Assembly: GCF_000717345.1 (NCBI RefSeq)
Contig: NZ_JNZA01000035.1
Coordinates: 14,097-78,096 of the forward strand
DNA: 64,000 nt
Direction: 5' to 3'
DNA from: Streptomyces lydicus
GTDB taxonomy: Bacteria; Actinomycetota; Actinomycetes; Streptomycetales; Streptomycetaceae
Part shown: positions 18,423 to 26,729 of the stretch, in pieces
Layout: each line of letters begins with the position of its first letter
Position numbering within the stretch: the first letter of the stretch is position 1
The notes under the pieces: model-generated
What the model was told of the DNA's origin: nothing
Databases searched by the model: none
Seen by the model: only the letters and a program-made list of their open reading frames with translations
Translations under genes and position numbers: made by a program

Positions 18423-19760
18423 ATGACGCACGACGACGGCAAGACGAGCACGGACGCGACCGCCGGCAACGAGAAGGGTGCCGAGGGCACGCAGCCGGCC
18501 AACGGGCGGACGCCTTCCCGGCGTTCGCTGATCGGCTGGGGCGGGGCCGGGCTGGCGCTCGGCGCGGTCGCGGCCGGCGGGACGGCGGCGGCGCTGCGCA
18601 CCGGCAGCGACGCCCAGCCGGCCGGCGCGGACGCCACCGCGGGCGCCGCCATCACCTTCCACGGCGCGCACCAGGCGGGCATCGCCAGCGCCGTCCAGGA
18701 CCGGCTGCACTTCGCCGCGTTCGACGTCACCACCGACGACCGCGACGAGCTGATCGCGCTGCTCAAGGAGTGGACGAAGGCGGCCGCGCGGATGACGGCC
18801 GGCGACGCGGTCGGCGACGGCGCGGTCGGCGGACTGGCGGAGGCCCCGCCGGACGACACCGGCGAGGCGCTCGGTCTGCCGCCGTCCCGGCTCACCCTGA
18901 CCTTCGGCATCGGACCGACGCTGTTCGAGAAGGACGGCAAGGACCGGTTCGGCCTCAAGGACCGGCGGCCCGAGGCGCTGATCGACCTGCCGCAGTTCCC
19001 CGGCGACAACCTCGACAAGACGCGCAGCGGCGGCGATCTGTGCATCCAGGCATGCGCGGACGACCCGCAGGTCGCGGTGCACGCGATCCGCAACCTGGCC
19101 CGGATCGGCATGGGCAAGATCGCCATCCGCTGGTCGCAGCTCGGCTTCGGCAAGACGTCCTCGACGACGCCGGACGCCCAGACGCCGCGCAACATGCTGG
19201 GCTTCAAGGACGGCACCCGGAACATCGCGGGCACCGACACCGCGGCGCTGGACAAGCACGTGTGGGTCGGCGAGAAGGACGAGAAGGGCAAGGCCGGCTG
19301 GATGGCCGGCGGCTCCTACCTCGTCGCCCGCCGGATCCGGATGCACATCGAGACCTGGGACCGCACCTCGCTCAAGGAGCAGGAGGACGTCTTCGGCCGC
19401 GACAAGGGCGAGGGCGCCCCGGTCGGCCGGAAGAACGAGCGCGACGAGCCGCATCTGAAGTCGATGCTGCCGACCGCGCACGTCCGCCTGGCGCACCCGG
19501 ACACCAACGGCGGGATACGCATCCTGCGCCGCGGCTACTCCTTCACCGACGGCACGGACGGCCTGGGGCGGCTGGACGCGGGGCTGTTCTTCCTCGCCTA
19601 CCAGCGCGACGTCCGCGAGGGCTTCGTCCCCCTCCAGCGGCGGCTGGCGGCCAACGACGCGCTCAACGAGTACATCCAGCACGTGGGTTCAGCGGTCTTC
19701 GCGGTCCCGCCGGGCGTCCGGAATGCGGACGACTGGTGGGGCCGGCAGCTGTTCGCCTGA
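18423..19760 (+). CDS. efeB: Deferrochelatase/peroxidase EfeB (DyP type)
   Basis: Encodes 445 residues. The Tat signal (SRRSLIGWGGAGLALGAVAAGG) sends the folded, heme-loaded protein across the membrane. The DyP hallmark GxxDG is present as LGFKDGTRN. The proximal heme histidine is probably the one in AHVRLAHPDTNGG or nearby. In the Efe system the peroxidase oxidises Fe(II) or helps release iron from heme. GGGTCAAG precedes the ATG. Middle gene of the operon. Confidence 0.93.
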   Translation: MTHDDGKTSTDATAGNEKGAEGTQPANGRTPSRRSLIGWGGAGLALGAVAAGGTAAALRTGSDAQPAGADATAGAAITFHGAHQAGIASAVQDRLHFAAFDVTTDDRDELIALLKEWTKAAARMTAGDAVGDGAVGGLAEAPPDDTGEALGLPPSRLTLTFGIGPTLFEKDGKDRFGLKDRRPEALIDLPQFPGDNLDKTRSGGDLCIQACADDPQVAVHAIRNLARIGMGKIAIRWSQLGFGKTSSTTPDAQTPRNMLGFKDGTRNIAGTDTAALDKHVWVGEKDEKGKAGWMAGGSYLVARRIRMHIETWDRTSLKEQEDVFGRDKGEGAPVGRKNERDEPHLKSMLPTAHVRLAHPDTNGGIRILRRGYSFTDGTDGLGRLDAGLFFLAYQRDVREGFVPLQRRLAANDALNEYIQHVGSAVFAVPPGVRNADDWWGRQLFA

Positions 19761-19805
19761 CACCGCCGACATGGCGATGAAGTTCAAGGAAGGGAAGGGA
19801 CCGGC

Positions 19806-20798
19806 GTGTTCGGCAACTACCTGATCGGTCTGCGCGAGGGCCTGGAAGCCAGCCTCGTCGTCTGCATCCTGATCGCCTATCTGGTCAAGACCGGCAGGCG
19901 GGAGGCGCTGCGCCCGGTCTGGCTCGGCATCACCCTCGCGGTGGTGCTGTCGTTCGCGTTCGGTGCGGCGCTCCAGTTCGGCTCGGAGACGCTGACGTTC
20001 AAGGCGCAGGAGGCGCTCGGCGGTTCGCTGTCGATCATCGCGGTGTGCCTGGTGACGTGGATGGTCTTCTGGATGCGGCGCACCGCGCGGCATCTGAAGA
20101 AGGAGCTGCACGGCAAGCTGGACGCGGCGCTGCAGATGGGCACCGTGGCGCTGGTGATCACCGCGTTCCTGTCGGTCGGCCGGGAGGGCCTGGAGACCGC
20201 GCTGTTCATCTGGACCGCCGCGCAGTCCGCCAACGACGGCGTACGGCCGCTGATCGGGGCGCTGCTGGGGCTGCTGACGGCCGTCGTGCTGGGCTGGCTG
20301 TTCTACCGCGGCGCGGTGCGGATCAACCTGGCGAAGTTCTTCACCTGGACCGGCGCCATGCTGGTGGTGGTCGCGGCGGGCGTGCTGGCGTACGGCTTCC
20401 ACGATCTTCAGGAGGCGGACATCCTGCCGGGGCTCGGCTCGCAGGCGTTCGACATCAGCGCGCAGATCCCGGCGGACAGTTGGTACGGCACCCTCCTCAA
20501 GGGCATCTTCAACTTCCAGCCGGACCCGACCGTCCTCCAGGTCACGGTGTGGGCTCTGTATCTGGTCCCCACGCTGTCGTTCTTCTTCGCCCCCGGTAGG
20601 GTTGCGCCGAATCGTGCCACCCCGGCGGCTGCCCAGTCCGCCCCGGTCGCCCCGAAGGAGCCCGAGCCCCATGACACGCAGGTCGCCGTTCCGGGTGCCC
20701 GCAGCACTGACGTCGGCAGCGACGGCGCTGGTGATACTGAGCGGGTGCATGACGGTGCACGGCGAGAGGGAGATGCTGCCGGCGGTGGGGAAGGCTGA
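19806..20798 (+). CDS. efeU: Iron permease EfeU (FTR1 family)
   Basis: Encodes 330 residues. The two REGLE iron-translocation motifs are at residues 9-13 (REGLEA) and about 125-129 (REGLET), each inside a transmembrane helix, with about seven helices in all. The last 65 or so residues, from about 265, are hydrophilic, low in complexity and unlike FTR1 proteins. They are encoded in DNA that also holds the start of the next gene in another frame. GTG start 19806 preceded by AAGGGAAGGGA. Confidence 0.92.
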   Translation: MFGNYLIGLREGLEASLVVCILIAYLVKTGRREALRPVWLGITLAVVLSFAFGAALQFGSETLTFKAQEALGGSLSIIAVCLVTWMVFWMRRTARHLKKELHGKLDAALQMGTVALVITAFLSVGREGLETALFIWTAAQSANDGVRPLIGALLGLLTAVVLGWLFYRGAVRINLAKFFTWTGAMLVVVAAGVLAYGFHDLQEADILPGLGSQAFDISAQIPADSWYGTLLKGIFNFQPDPTVLQVTVWALYLVPTLSFFFAPGRVAPNRATPAAAQSAPVAPKEPEPHDTQVAVPGARSTDVGSDGAGDTERVHDGARREGDAAGGGEG

Positions 20799-21660
20799 GG
20801 GCGCCAAGGCGCTCGCGCACTTCACCGACGGCTACAACAAGGCCAACCGTCAGCTCGACCCGGCGCTGAACCCCGCCATCGAGGCGGGCGCGCTGCTCGC
20901 CATCGACCAGGCGGGGGTGAAGGCGGCGCACGCGCTGCGCCCGCAGGGCAACCCGGCCTTCCCGCCGCTGGAGTTCAAGGACGCGCACTTCACCGTGCCC
21001 AAGCAGGCGGGCTGGCCGAAGTACTTCGTCGCGGACGCGCTCAGCAACCGCAAGGGCCCCGACGGCTCGCCGAGCCGGTGGTTCCTGGTGTTCAGCCGCA
21101 ACGGCATCGACGAGAAGTGGCGTGCGGTGTACTTCGCCACCTTCGACGGCAACAAGGCGCCGGAGCTGAAGAAGGACGCGGACGGCTACGCCGAGGCGGT
21201 GCCGGCCGGCGGCGGGTCCGGTCTGGCGGTCGCCCCGGGCAAGCTGAGCCGGACCTACGCGGACTACCTCAACACCGGCAAGGGCGACGCCTTCGCGCCC
21301 GGCAAGAACACCGACAAGCTGCGGGCGCTGCGCGCGAAGCAGGCGACCCAGGTCGGTGCCCGCCTCCAGTGGGAGGATCAGCCGGCGGACTACCCGCCGG
21401 TCGCGCTGCGCACGGCGGACGGCGGGGCGCTGGTGTTCTTCTCGACCGTCTACCACACGCAGAAGACGTGGTTCGAGGGCGCGAAGATCACCGTGCCGGC
21501 GAGCCTTCAGGGCATCGTGGAGGGGTCGCCGAAGGGTTCCAACCGGCTGACGTTCACCACGGTCTCGGGGCAGGCGGTGAAGGTTCCGGCCGAGGACGCC
21601 GGCGGCAAGATCCAGATGCTGAGCCGCAACGAGCGGATCACTTCGGTGCGGGCGCAGTAA
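20671..21660 (+). CDS. Putative lipoprotein, function unknown
   Basis: Encodes 329 residues. The signal sequence ends with LVILSGCMTVHGE, a lipobox-like cysteine. The body is a soluble, probably beta-rich domain with RWFLVFSRNGIDEKWRAVYFATF and ALVFFSTVYHTQKTWFEG. ATG 20671 has GAAGGAG 10 bases before it. The gene starts 128 bases inside the 3' end of efeU, in the +1 frame, so it is tightly linked to the efe operon. I do not recognise a family; an accessory envelope protein of iron uptake is possible (inference only). Confidence 0.72.
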   Translation: MTRRSPFRVPAALTSAATALVILSGCMTVHGEREMLPAVGKAEGAKALAHFTDGYNKANRQLDPALNPAIEAGALLAIDQAGVKAAHALRPQGNPAFPPLEFKDAHFTVPKQAGWPKYFVADALSNRKGPDGSPSRWFLVFSRNGIDEKWRAVYFATFDGNKAPELKKDADGYAEAVPAGGGSGLAVAPGKLSRTYADYLNTGKGDAFAPGKNTDKLRALRAKQATQVGARLQWEDQPADYPPVALRTADGGALVFFSTVYHTQKTWFEGAKITVPASLQGIVEGSPKGSNRLTFTTVSGQAVKVPAEDAGGKIQMLSRNERITSVRAQ

Positions 21661-21667
21661 CGCAGGT

Positions 21668-21717
21668 CGCAGGACGAAGGGGCCGTCGGACGGATCCGAC
21701 GGCCCCTTCGTCCTGCG
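21668..21717. terminator. Strong bidirectional terminator
   Basis: A perfect 23-bp stem (21668-21690 with 21695-21717) and a tetraloop CGGA lie 7 bases after the lipoprotein gene stop. It closes the efe operon and the convergent prim-pol gene. Confidence 0.9.
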
Positions 21718-21741
21718 TGCGGGTGGCGCGCGGCGTGCGCG

Positions 21742-22494
21742 CTAACGGCCGATCGGCCAGGCCGCGGTCTCGTGGTAGGGCTCGCGGTCGGTGCGGTCGT
21801 GGAACTCGGCGCACGCGTCGGTGAGCGACTCCAGCAGCGTCAGCGGGTCCGGCAGCGGCAGCTCGGGGCCGCGCAGCCAGGTCACCGCGGGCTGGTCGCC
21901 GGGGAGGGTCGAGGGCGGCAGGAGGACGTAGCTGCCGCGGCAGTGCCAGCGCAGGCCCGGGTGCTCGTCGAGGGTCTCGGGGTGGCAGTCCAGCTCGCAG
22001 GGCCACCACTCGTCCTCGTCGTCCGGGGTGCCGCGGGTGGCCGTGAAGAACAGCATCCGGCCGTCGCCGAAGCCGGCCCCGCTGAGGGTGATCGGCCCGA
22101 CCTCGATGCCCGCGGCCTCCAGCCGTTCCAGGGCGCTGCGGCCGGCCTCGACGGGGACGTCGAGCACGTCGTGGGCGATGCCGGTGGCGGTGATGAAGTT
22201 GGCCTGCGGGAGGGTGCGGATCCAGGCGGCGACCTTGTCGCGGTCGGTGGTGGCGACGGTCTGCCAGCCGAAGGAGACGGGATGCCGGCCGGGGGTGGGA
22301 CAGCCGATGCGTTCGCAGGAACAGCCGTAGCCGGAGGGGTGGGCCGCGGGGGCGATGGGGAAGCCCGCTCCGGCCGCGGCCAGCAGCAGGTCCTCGCGGC
22401 TGCGGGCAGCCGCTGATCCCGTGTCCGTATCGCGCCCGTCCGATCCGCTCTTCGGCCGGCGCAGCCACTGGGAGAACCTGCTCTTGCGTTCCAT
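21742..22494 (-). CDS. Bifunctional DNA primase/polymerase N-terminal domain protein
   Basis: Encodes 250 residues. The cysteine/histidine cluster CSCERIGCPTPGRHPV, followed by W...VAAWIRTLPQANFITATG and LPPSTLPGDQPAVTWLRG, matches the prim-pol domain found at the N-terminus of plasmid and prophage primases. Here it stands alone on the chromosome without a helicase domain, as in several Streptomyces genomes. The canonical DxD catalytic pair is not obvious to me, so activity is uncertain. Start ATG 22494 follows a GATAGATG leader; convergent with the efe operon. Confidence 0.75.
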   Translation of the reverse strand: MERKSRFSQWLRRPKSGSDGRDTDTGSAAARSREDLLLAAAGAGFPIAPAAHPSGYGCSCERIGCPTPGRHPVSFGWQTVATTDRDKVAAWIRTLPQANFITATGIAHDVLDVPVEAGRSALERLEAAGIEVGPITLSGAGFGDGRMLFFTATRGTPDDEDEWWPCELDCHPETLDEHPGLRWHCRGSYVLLPPSTLPGDQPAVTWLRGPELPLPDPLTLLESLTDACAEFHDRTDREPYHETAAWPIGR

Positions 22495-22655
22495 CTATCC
22501 CCTCACTTCGAGCGGTGGTCTGGGATCAATGCTGCCACCATCCTGCGCCTCGGGTGACCGGTGTGGAGATCCGGGGTGAACGAAGGGGGCACCAATACCG
22601 GCAATTCACCTCATCGCCGACAGGTTGCCGCTCCACCCCGGCCCGCCGGGCGGGC

Positions 22656-23255
22656 TCAGTCGCGGGGCCGCAGACCGCGCAGTACCTGGTCGACCAGGGT
22701 GTCGACGAACTCGTAGGTCAAGGGGCCGGTGCGCATCAGCCAGCGCTGTGAGAAGGGACTCAGCACCATCTCGGCGGCCACCCGCACATCGACGTCGGCG
22801 GCGACCTCGCCGGCTTCCTGCGCCGCACGCAGCCGTTCGACGTAGACGCGGATGCCGGGCTCCAGCAGCCGGCCGACGAAGGTACGGGAGAGCTCCTCGT
22901 CGCCGGCGCCGGCCGCCGCGAGGGCGCGGTAGGGGGCCTGGAAGGCCGGGTCGTTGAACTCGTCGGCGGTCGCCCGCAGCACGAACTTCAGGTCCGCGGC
23001 CAGGTCACCGGTGTCCGGGAGGCCCTTGGCGTAGTCCTCGTCGGCGTCGGCGGTGAACGCGTCGAGGAGGACGGCGGCCTTGGAGGGCCACCAGCGGTAG
23101 ATCGTCTGCTTGCCGACCCCGGCCCGGGAGGCGATGCCTTCGATCGTGAGCTTGTCGTAGCCGACCTCGCCGACGAGCACGAGGGCGGCGTCGAAGATCG
23201 CACGGCGGGAGCGCTCACTGCGGCGGGTGGCGTCGGGGGCGGGTTTGTTGGCCAT
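22656..23255 (-). CDS. TetR family transcriptional regulator
   Basis: Encodes 199 residues. The HTH (about 12-58) shows RRAIFDAALVLVGEVGYDKLTIEGIASRAGVGKQTIYRWW. The YRWWPSKAAVLLDAF form and the C-terminal domain (TYEFVDTLVDQVLRGL) resemble the TetR C-terminal group regulating exporters or membrane genes. ATG 23255 is the likely start. It is divergent from a DUF6243 gene, and three copies of a CGAGACG-N3-CGTCTCG palindrome fill the gap, so autoregulation and control of that gene are expected. Confidence 0.9.
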   Translation of the reverse strand: MANKPAPDATRRSERSRRAIFDAALVLVGEVGYDKLTIEGIASRAGVGKQTIYRWWPSKAAVLLDAFTADADEDYAKGLPDTGDLAADLKFVLRATADEFNDPAFQAPYRALAAAGAGDEELSRTFVGRLLEPGIRVYVERLRAAQEAGEVAADVDVRVAAEMVLSPFSQRWLMRTGPLTYEFVDTLVDQVLRGLRPRD

Positions 23256-23280
23256 GGCGCGGAGTCTAGCGAGAGAGAGG

Positions 23281-23356
23281 CGAGACGTATCGTCTTGACG
23301 AGACGCAACGTCTCGTGGATAGTGGGGGCAGTGAGAGCGAGACGGTCCGTCTCGCT
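23281..23356. promoter_or_regulatory. Three TetR operators between tetR and DUF6243 gene
   Basis: Three 7-3-7 palindromes: 23281-23297 (CGAGACG-TAT-CGTCTTG, one mismatch), 23299-23315 (CGAGACG-CAA-CGTCTCG, perfect) and 23338-23354 (CGAGACG-GTC-CGTCTCG, perfect, symmetry extends to 21 bp). Sites one and two are 18 bp apart, site three another 39 bp on. Confidence 0.75.
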
Positions 23357-23413
23357 CGGTGCAGGTCTCCCGTCCGGTGGAGACCTCGTTCGGCGGCAAG
23401 GAGAGGGGATCCC

Positions 23414-23590
23414 ATGAGCAAGGGAAACGCGGGCGGCATGCTGGGCGTCGGCGGCACCCGGAGCAAGCTGTCGCGCGGTGCGCTGCGCGGCGGCGGGAGC
23501 GCCGGCCGCGGCGGCCGGGAGCGCGCCGAGGAGCAGGCACAGCGGCGTGATCTGCTGCGCAGATTCCAGGAGCGGGCGCGCACGGAGTGA
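23414..23590 (+). CDS. DUF6243 family small protein
   Basis: Encodes 58 residues beginning MSKGNAGGMLGVGGTRSKLS and ending in a charged helix (EQAQRRDLLRRFQERARTE). The Gly-rich start and the basic helix are what I recall of the Streptomyces DUF6243 family. GGAGAGGGGA precedes the ATG. It lies downstream of three TetR operators, so it is probably induced with whatever ligand the divergent TetR senses. Role unknown; small, basic and likely cytosolic. Confidence 0.75.
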   Translation: MSKGNAGGMLGVGGTRSKLSRGALRGGGSAGRGGRERAEEQAQRRDLLRRFQERARTE

Positions 23591-23711
23591 GCCCGGAGCC
23601 ACCCGAACGGCTTCCGGTGCGGGCGCGAGGGCTCCGCACGGCGGACGATGCTCCTGAGCGCGGGCGGGATCGCGTGCCCGCGCGGAGTTCCGTCACCGTG
23701 AGGAGCCCTCC

Positions 23712-24560
23712 TTGCGTACTCCCCGGCGCAGCGCCATCCCCCGTCGCTACCTGATGTGCCCGCCCGCGTACTTCCGGGTCAGCTACTCCATCAACCCCTG
23801 GATGGACCCCGGCAAACCGGTCGACCTCGCCGTCGCGCAGGCCCAGTGGGAGGACCTGCGCGACCGCTACCGCGCGCTCGGCCACACCGTCGAGGAGCTG
23901 GTGCCGCACCCCGGGTGCCCCGACATGGTCTTCACCGCGAACGGCGCCACCGTCGTGGACGGGCGGGTGCTCGGGGCGCGGTTCGCCTTCGCCGAGCGCG
24001 GCGCCGAGGCCGCGGTGCACGCCCGGTGGTACCGGGAGCACGGGTTCGCCGACGTACGGGAGCCGCTGCACATCAACGAGGGCGAGGGGGACTTCGCGGT
24101 CACCGCGTCCTGGCTGCTGGCCGGCCGCGGCTTCCGCAGCAGCCCGCTGTCGCACGCGGAGGCCCAGGAGTACTTCCGGCGGCCGGTGATCGGGCTGGAC
24201 CTGGTCGATCCGCGGTTCTACCACCTCGACACGGCGCTGTGCGTGCTGGACGGGGGCGACGGGGAGCCCGGCGGGCGGGGCGCGGAGATCATGTACTACC
24301 CCGGTGCGTTCTCCCCCGGCAGCCGGGCGGTGCTGGCGCGGCTGTTCCCGGACGCGGTGGTGGCGTCGGCGGCCGACGCCGCGGCGTTCGGCCTGAACGC
24401 GGTGTCCGACGGGCTCCATGTGCTGCTGCCGGCCGGCGCGGTCGGGCTGTTCGGGCCGCTGCGGGAGCGGGGGTTCGAGCCCCTCGGGATGGACCTGGGC
24501 GAGTTGCTCAAGGGCGGCGGCAGCGTGAAGTGCGTGACGGCGGAGGTGCGGCCGGGGTGA
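23712..24560 (+). CDS. Dimethylarginine dimethylaminohydrolase / arginine deiminase-like enzyme
   Basis: Encodes 282 residues of the guanidino-group modifying superfamily. Visible are MCPPAYFRVSYSINPWM near the start, MVFTANGATV, the GEGDF motif, the catalytic histidine in RFYHLDTALCVL and the nucleophilic cysteine near the end in GGGSVKCVTAEV. Such enzymes hydrolyse N-omega-methylarginines to citrulline and amines; some members act on ornithine or other guanidines. TTG 23712 has GAGGAG 7 bases upstream. Cytosolic, single gene. Confidence 0.85.
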   Translation: MRTPRRSAIPRRYLMCPPAYFRVSYSINPWMDPGKPVDLAVAQAQWEDLRDRYRALGHTVEELVPHPGCPDMVFTANGATVVDGRVLGARFAFAERGAEAAVHARWYREHGFADVREPLHINEGEGDFAVTASWLLAGRGFRSSPLSHAEAQEYFRRPVIGLDLVDPRFYHLDTALCVLDGGDGEPGGRGAEIMYYPGAFSPGSRAVLARLFPDAVVASAADAAAFGLNAVSDGLHVLLPAGAVGLFGPLRERGFEPLGMDLGELLKGGGSVKCVTAEVRPG

Positions 24561-24584
24561 GCCCCCGGGCGGCCGCCGGGCCGG

Positions 24585-25535
24585 TCAGGCCCAGTCGTCG
24601 CCCCACGCCGCGTCGCGGGCCGCCTTGTACGCGGCGCCGTGGCGCTTGGAGACCGTGGTGCGCTCCAGCCCGTCCGCCGTGGTGCACAGGTCCAGCAGGA
24701 CCTGGCCCTTGCGGAGCTGCGGCTTGCGGACGATGCGGGCGGCGGCCGGGGCGGCGTCGAGGGTGGTGGCGGCCACGTAGCTGAACTTCTCGTCCTCGTA
24801 CGGCAGGGAGCCGCCCTTCACCTGGCGGTGGAGGGAGGAGCGGTTGACCCGGGCGGCGAAGTGGCACCAGTCCTGCCCGGGGACGATCGGGCAGCTGCCG
24901 CTGTGCGGGCAGGGCGCGACGACGCGCAGGCCGGCCTCGACGAGCTGGGTGCGGGCCTCGCGGATGCGGAGGTAGCCGTCCGGGGTGCCGGGTTCGACGA
25001 GGACGACGGCGGTGGCCGTGGCGGCCGCGGCGACGACGGCGCGGCGGTCCTCGGGGCGCAGCTCGCCGAGGACGTAGGAGACGGTGACCAGGTCCGTGCC
25101 GGCGGGCAGGGTCAGTCCTTCGCCGAGGGTCCGGCGCTGCCAGTCGGTGCCGGGGAGGATGCCGTCGGCCAGTTCCGCGCCGAGGTCGAGGGCGGGCTGG
25201 GCCCAGTCCAGGACGGTGCTGTGGTGGCCCTGCCAGGTGGCGGCGGTGGCCCAGGTGGCGGCGCCGGTGCCGCCGCCGATGTCGACGTGGGTCGCCGGGG
25301 ACCAGTCGGGGACGCGGACGGCGAACGCGGTCAGAGCGGCCCGTACGGCTTCGAAGGTGGCCGGCATGCGGTAGGCGGCATACGCGGCCACGTCCGCGCG
25401 GTCGCGCAGCACCGGGGCGTCGGTGGGGGTGCGGCCCCGGTAGTTGGCGATCAGGCGGTCCACGGCCTGCGCGGCCTGCTTGGGCGGCAGGCCGTCGAGC
25501 AGGCCGGCCAGTGCGGCGCGCAGTTCCTCGTGCAT
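24585..25535 (-). CDS. Rsm22-type small ribosomal subunit methyltransferase family protein
   Basis: Encodes 316 residues. SAM-binding motif I is VDIGGGTGAATWA (about 85-97). The C-terminal half has CPHSGSCPIVPGQDWCHFAARVNRS, the cysteine-rich segment found in Rsm22 proteins, and KFSYVAATT. In eukaryotes Rsm22/METTL17 helps assemble the mitochondrial small ribosomal subunit and binds an iron-sulfur cluster through such cysteines. The bacterial role is unproven. Start ATG 25535 (MHEELR). Confidence 0.85.
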   Translation of the reverse strand: MHEELRAALAGLLDGLPPKQAAQAVDRLIANYRGRTPTDAPVLRDRADVAAYAAYRMPATFEAVRAALTAFAVRVPDWSPATHVDIGGGTGAATWATAATWQGHHSTVLDWAQPALDLGAELADGILPGTDWQRRTLGEGLTLPAGTDLVTVSYVLGELRPEDRRAVVAAAATATAVVLVEPGTPDGYLRIREARTQLVEAGLRVVAPCPHSGSCPIVPGQDWCHFAARVNRSSLHRQVKGGSLPYEDEKFSYVAATTLDAAPAAARIVRKPQLRKGQVLLDLCTTADGLERTTVSKRHGAAYKAARDAAWGDDWA

Positions 25536-25566
25536 TGAAGGAATTCTACGGCGCCGGAAGGGCCCC

Positions 25567-26703
25567 TCAGCCGCCCCGGACCACCGCTCTGGCCAGCCGG
25601 GTGGCGGCCGCGGCGCGCGGGGCGCTGCCGCCGGTGCGGCGGCGCGGGTGGACGGTGTTGGCGAGCAGGATCAGGAAGGTGTCGGTGGCGCGGTCCAGCA
25701 GCAGGCTGGTGCCGGTGAAACCGGTGTGCCCGGCGGCGCCGCGGCCCGCCAACTCCCCCATGAAATACGGCTGGTCGATGCCGAAGCCGAGGCCGGGCGG
25801 ATCGAGCAGGGCGGCGACCGCGCCGGCGCCGAGGATCCGGGCGGTGCCGTACGCGCCGCCGTTGAGCAGCGTGCGGCACAGCACGGCCAGGTCCTGGGCG
25901 GTGGAGAAGAGGCCCGCGTGGCCGGCCACCCCGCCCAGCGCCCAGGCGTTCTCGTCGTGCACCTCGCCGCGGAGCATCCCGCGGTCGACCTTGGCCCAGG
26001 GGCGCCGCTGGTCCTCCGTGGCCGCCACCCCGTGCGGCGCCAGCGGGCCGTAGCAGGTGCTGGACATGCCCAGCGGGCCGGTGATGCCCTCGCGGACCAG
26101 CGCGTCCAAGGGGCGCCCGGTGAGCTGCTCCAGGATCAGCTGGAGGCAGATCAGATTGAGGTCGGAGTAGAGGTAGCTGGTGTCGGGGCGGCCGGTGGGG
26201 GCGGCGGTCTCGCGCCACAGCAGCTCCAGCTGGGCGCCGCGCTCCGCGCGCTCGTAGAACGGCAGCTCGGGGGCGAGCCCGGAGGTGTGGGTGAGCAGCT
26301 GCCGGACGGTGATGCCCGGGGCGAAGGCCGGCAGGTGCGCCCGGACCGGGTCGTTGAGGAACAGCCGGCCCCGTTCGACCTGCTGGATCGCGACGATGGC
26401 GGTGAAGAGCTTGCTGAGCGAGGCGAGGTCGAAGACGGTGCCGACCCGCATCGGCTCCCACAGGTCGCGCGGCAGATCGAGGCCGCGGTCCTGCGCGGGG
26501 TCGTACGCCCGGTAGCGGTGGGCCCAGCCGGCGGCGGCCTCGGCGACCACGACCGGGCCGCGGCCGGCCAGCACCACCGCGCCCGGGCACCACGACGGCC
26601 GGCCCTCGGGCAGCGCGCACACGCCACGCACCAGCCGCTCCACCCAGGCCGGGTCCAGCCCCGCCCGGGTCGGCGTGCCGTAGGTGAGTCTCGGTGCGCT
26701 CAG
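25567..26703 (-). CDS. Serine hydrolase, beta-lactamase class C/penicillin-binding family
   Basis: Encodes 378 residues. Active-site serine motif SxxK is SLSK, the second motif is YSDLN (Y-x-N type) and the third is probably HTG in GHTGFTG. No signal peptide is seen, so it may act in the cytosol or as an esterase. The first GTG in frame is 26643, but family-like sequence (LTYGTPTRAGLDPAWVERL) continues upstream of it. The best start is CTG 26703, with GGGAGGA 8 bases before it, which I adopt. It lies 26 bp after the Bcr/CflA gene on the same strand. Confidence 0.82.
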   Translation of the reverse strand: MSAPRLTYGTPTRAGLDPAWVERLVRGVCALPEGRPSWCPGAVVLAGRGPVVVAEAAAGWAHRYRAYDPAQDRGLDLPRDLWEPMRVGTVFDLASLSKLFTAIVAIQQVERGRLFLNDPVRAHLPAFAPGITVRQLLTHTSGLAPELPFYERAERGAQLELLWRETAAPTGRPDTSYLYSDLNLICLQLILEQLTGRPLDALVREGITGPLGMSSTCYGPLAPHGVAATEDQRRPWAKVDRGMLRGEVHDENAWALGGVAGHAGLFSTAQDLAVLCRTLLNGGAYGTARILGAGAVAALLDPPGLGFGIDQPYFMGELAGRGAAGHTGFTGTSLLLDRATDTFLILLANTVHPRRRTGGSAPRAAAATRLARAVVRGG

Positions 26704-26729
26704 GGTCCGGTCCTCCCTCTGCGATACCC

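Noticed and set aside
21742..22494. Plasmid or prophage remnant because of the prim-pol domain
   Set aside because: No integrase, helicase, att-like repeats or phage genes nearby; stand-alone prim-pol genes occur in Streptomyces chromosomes.
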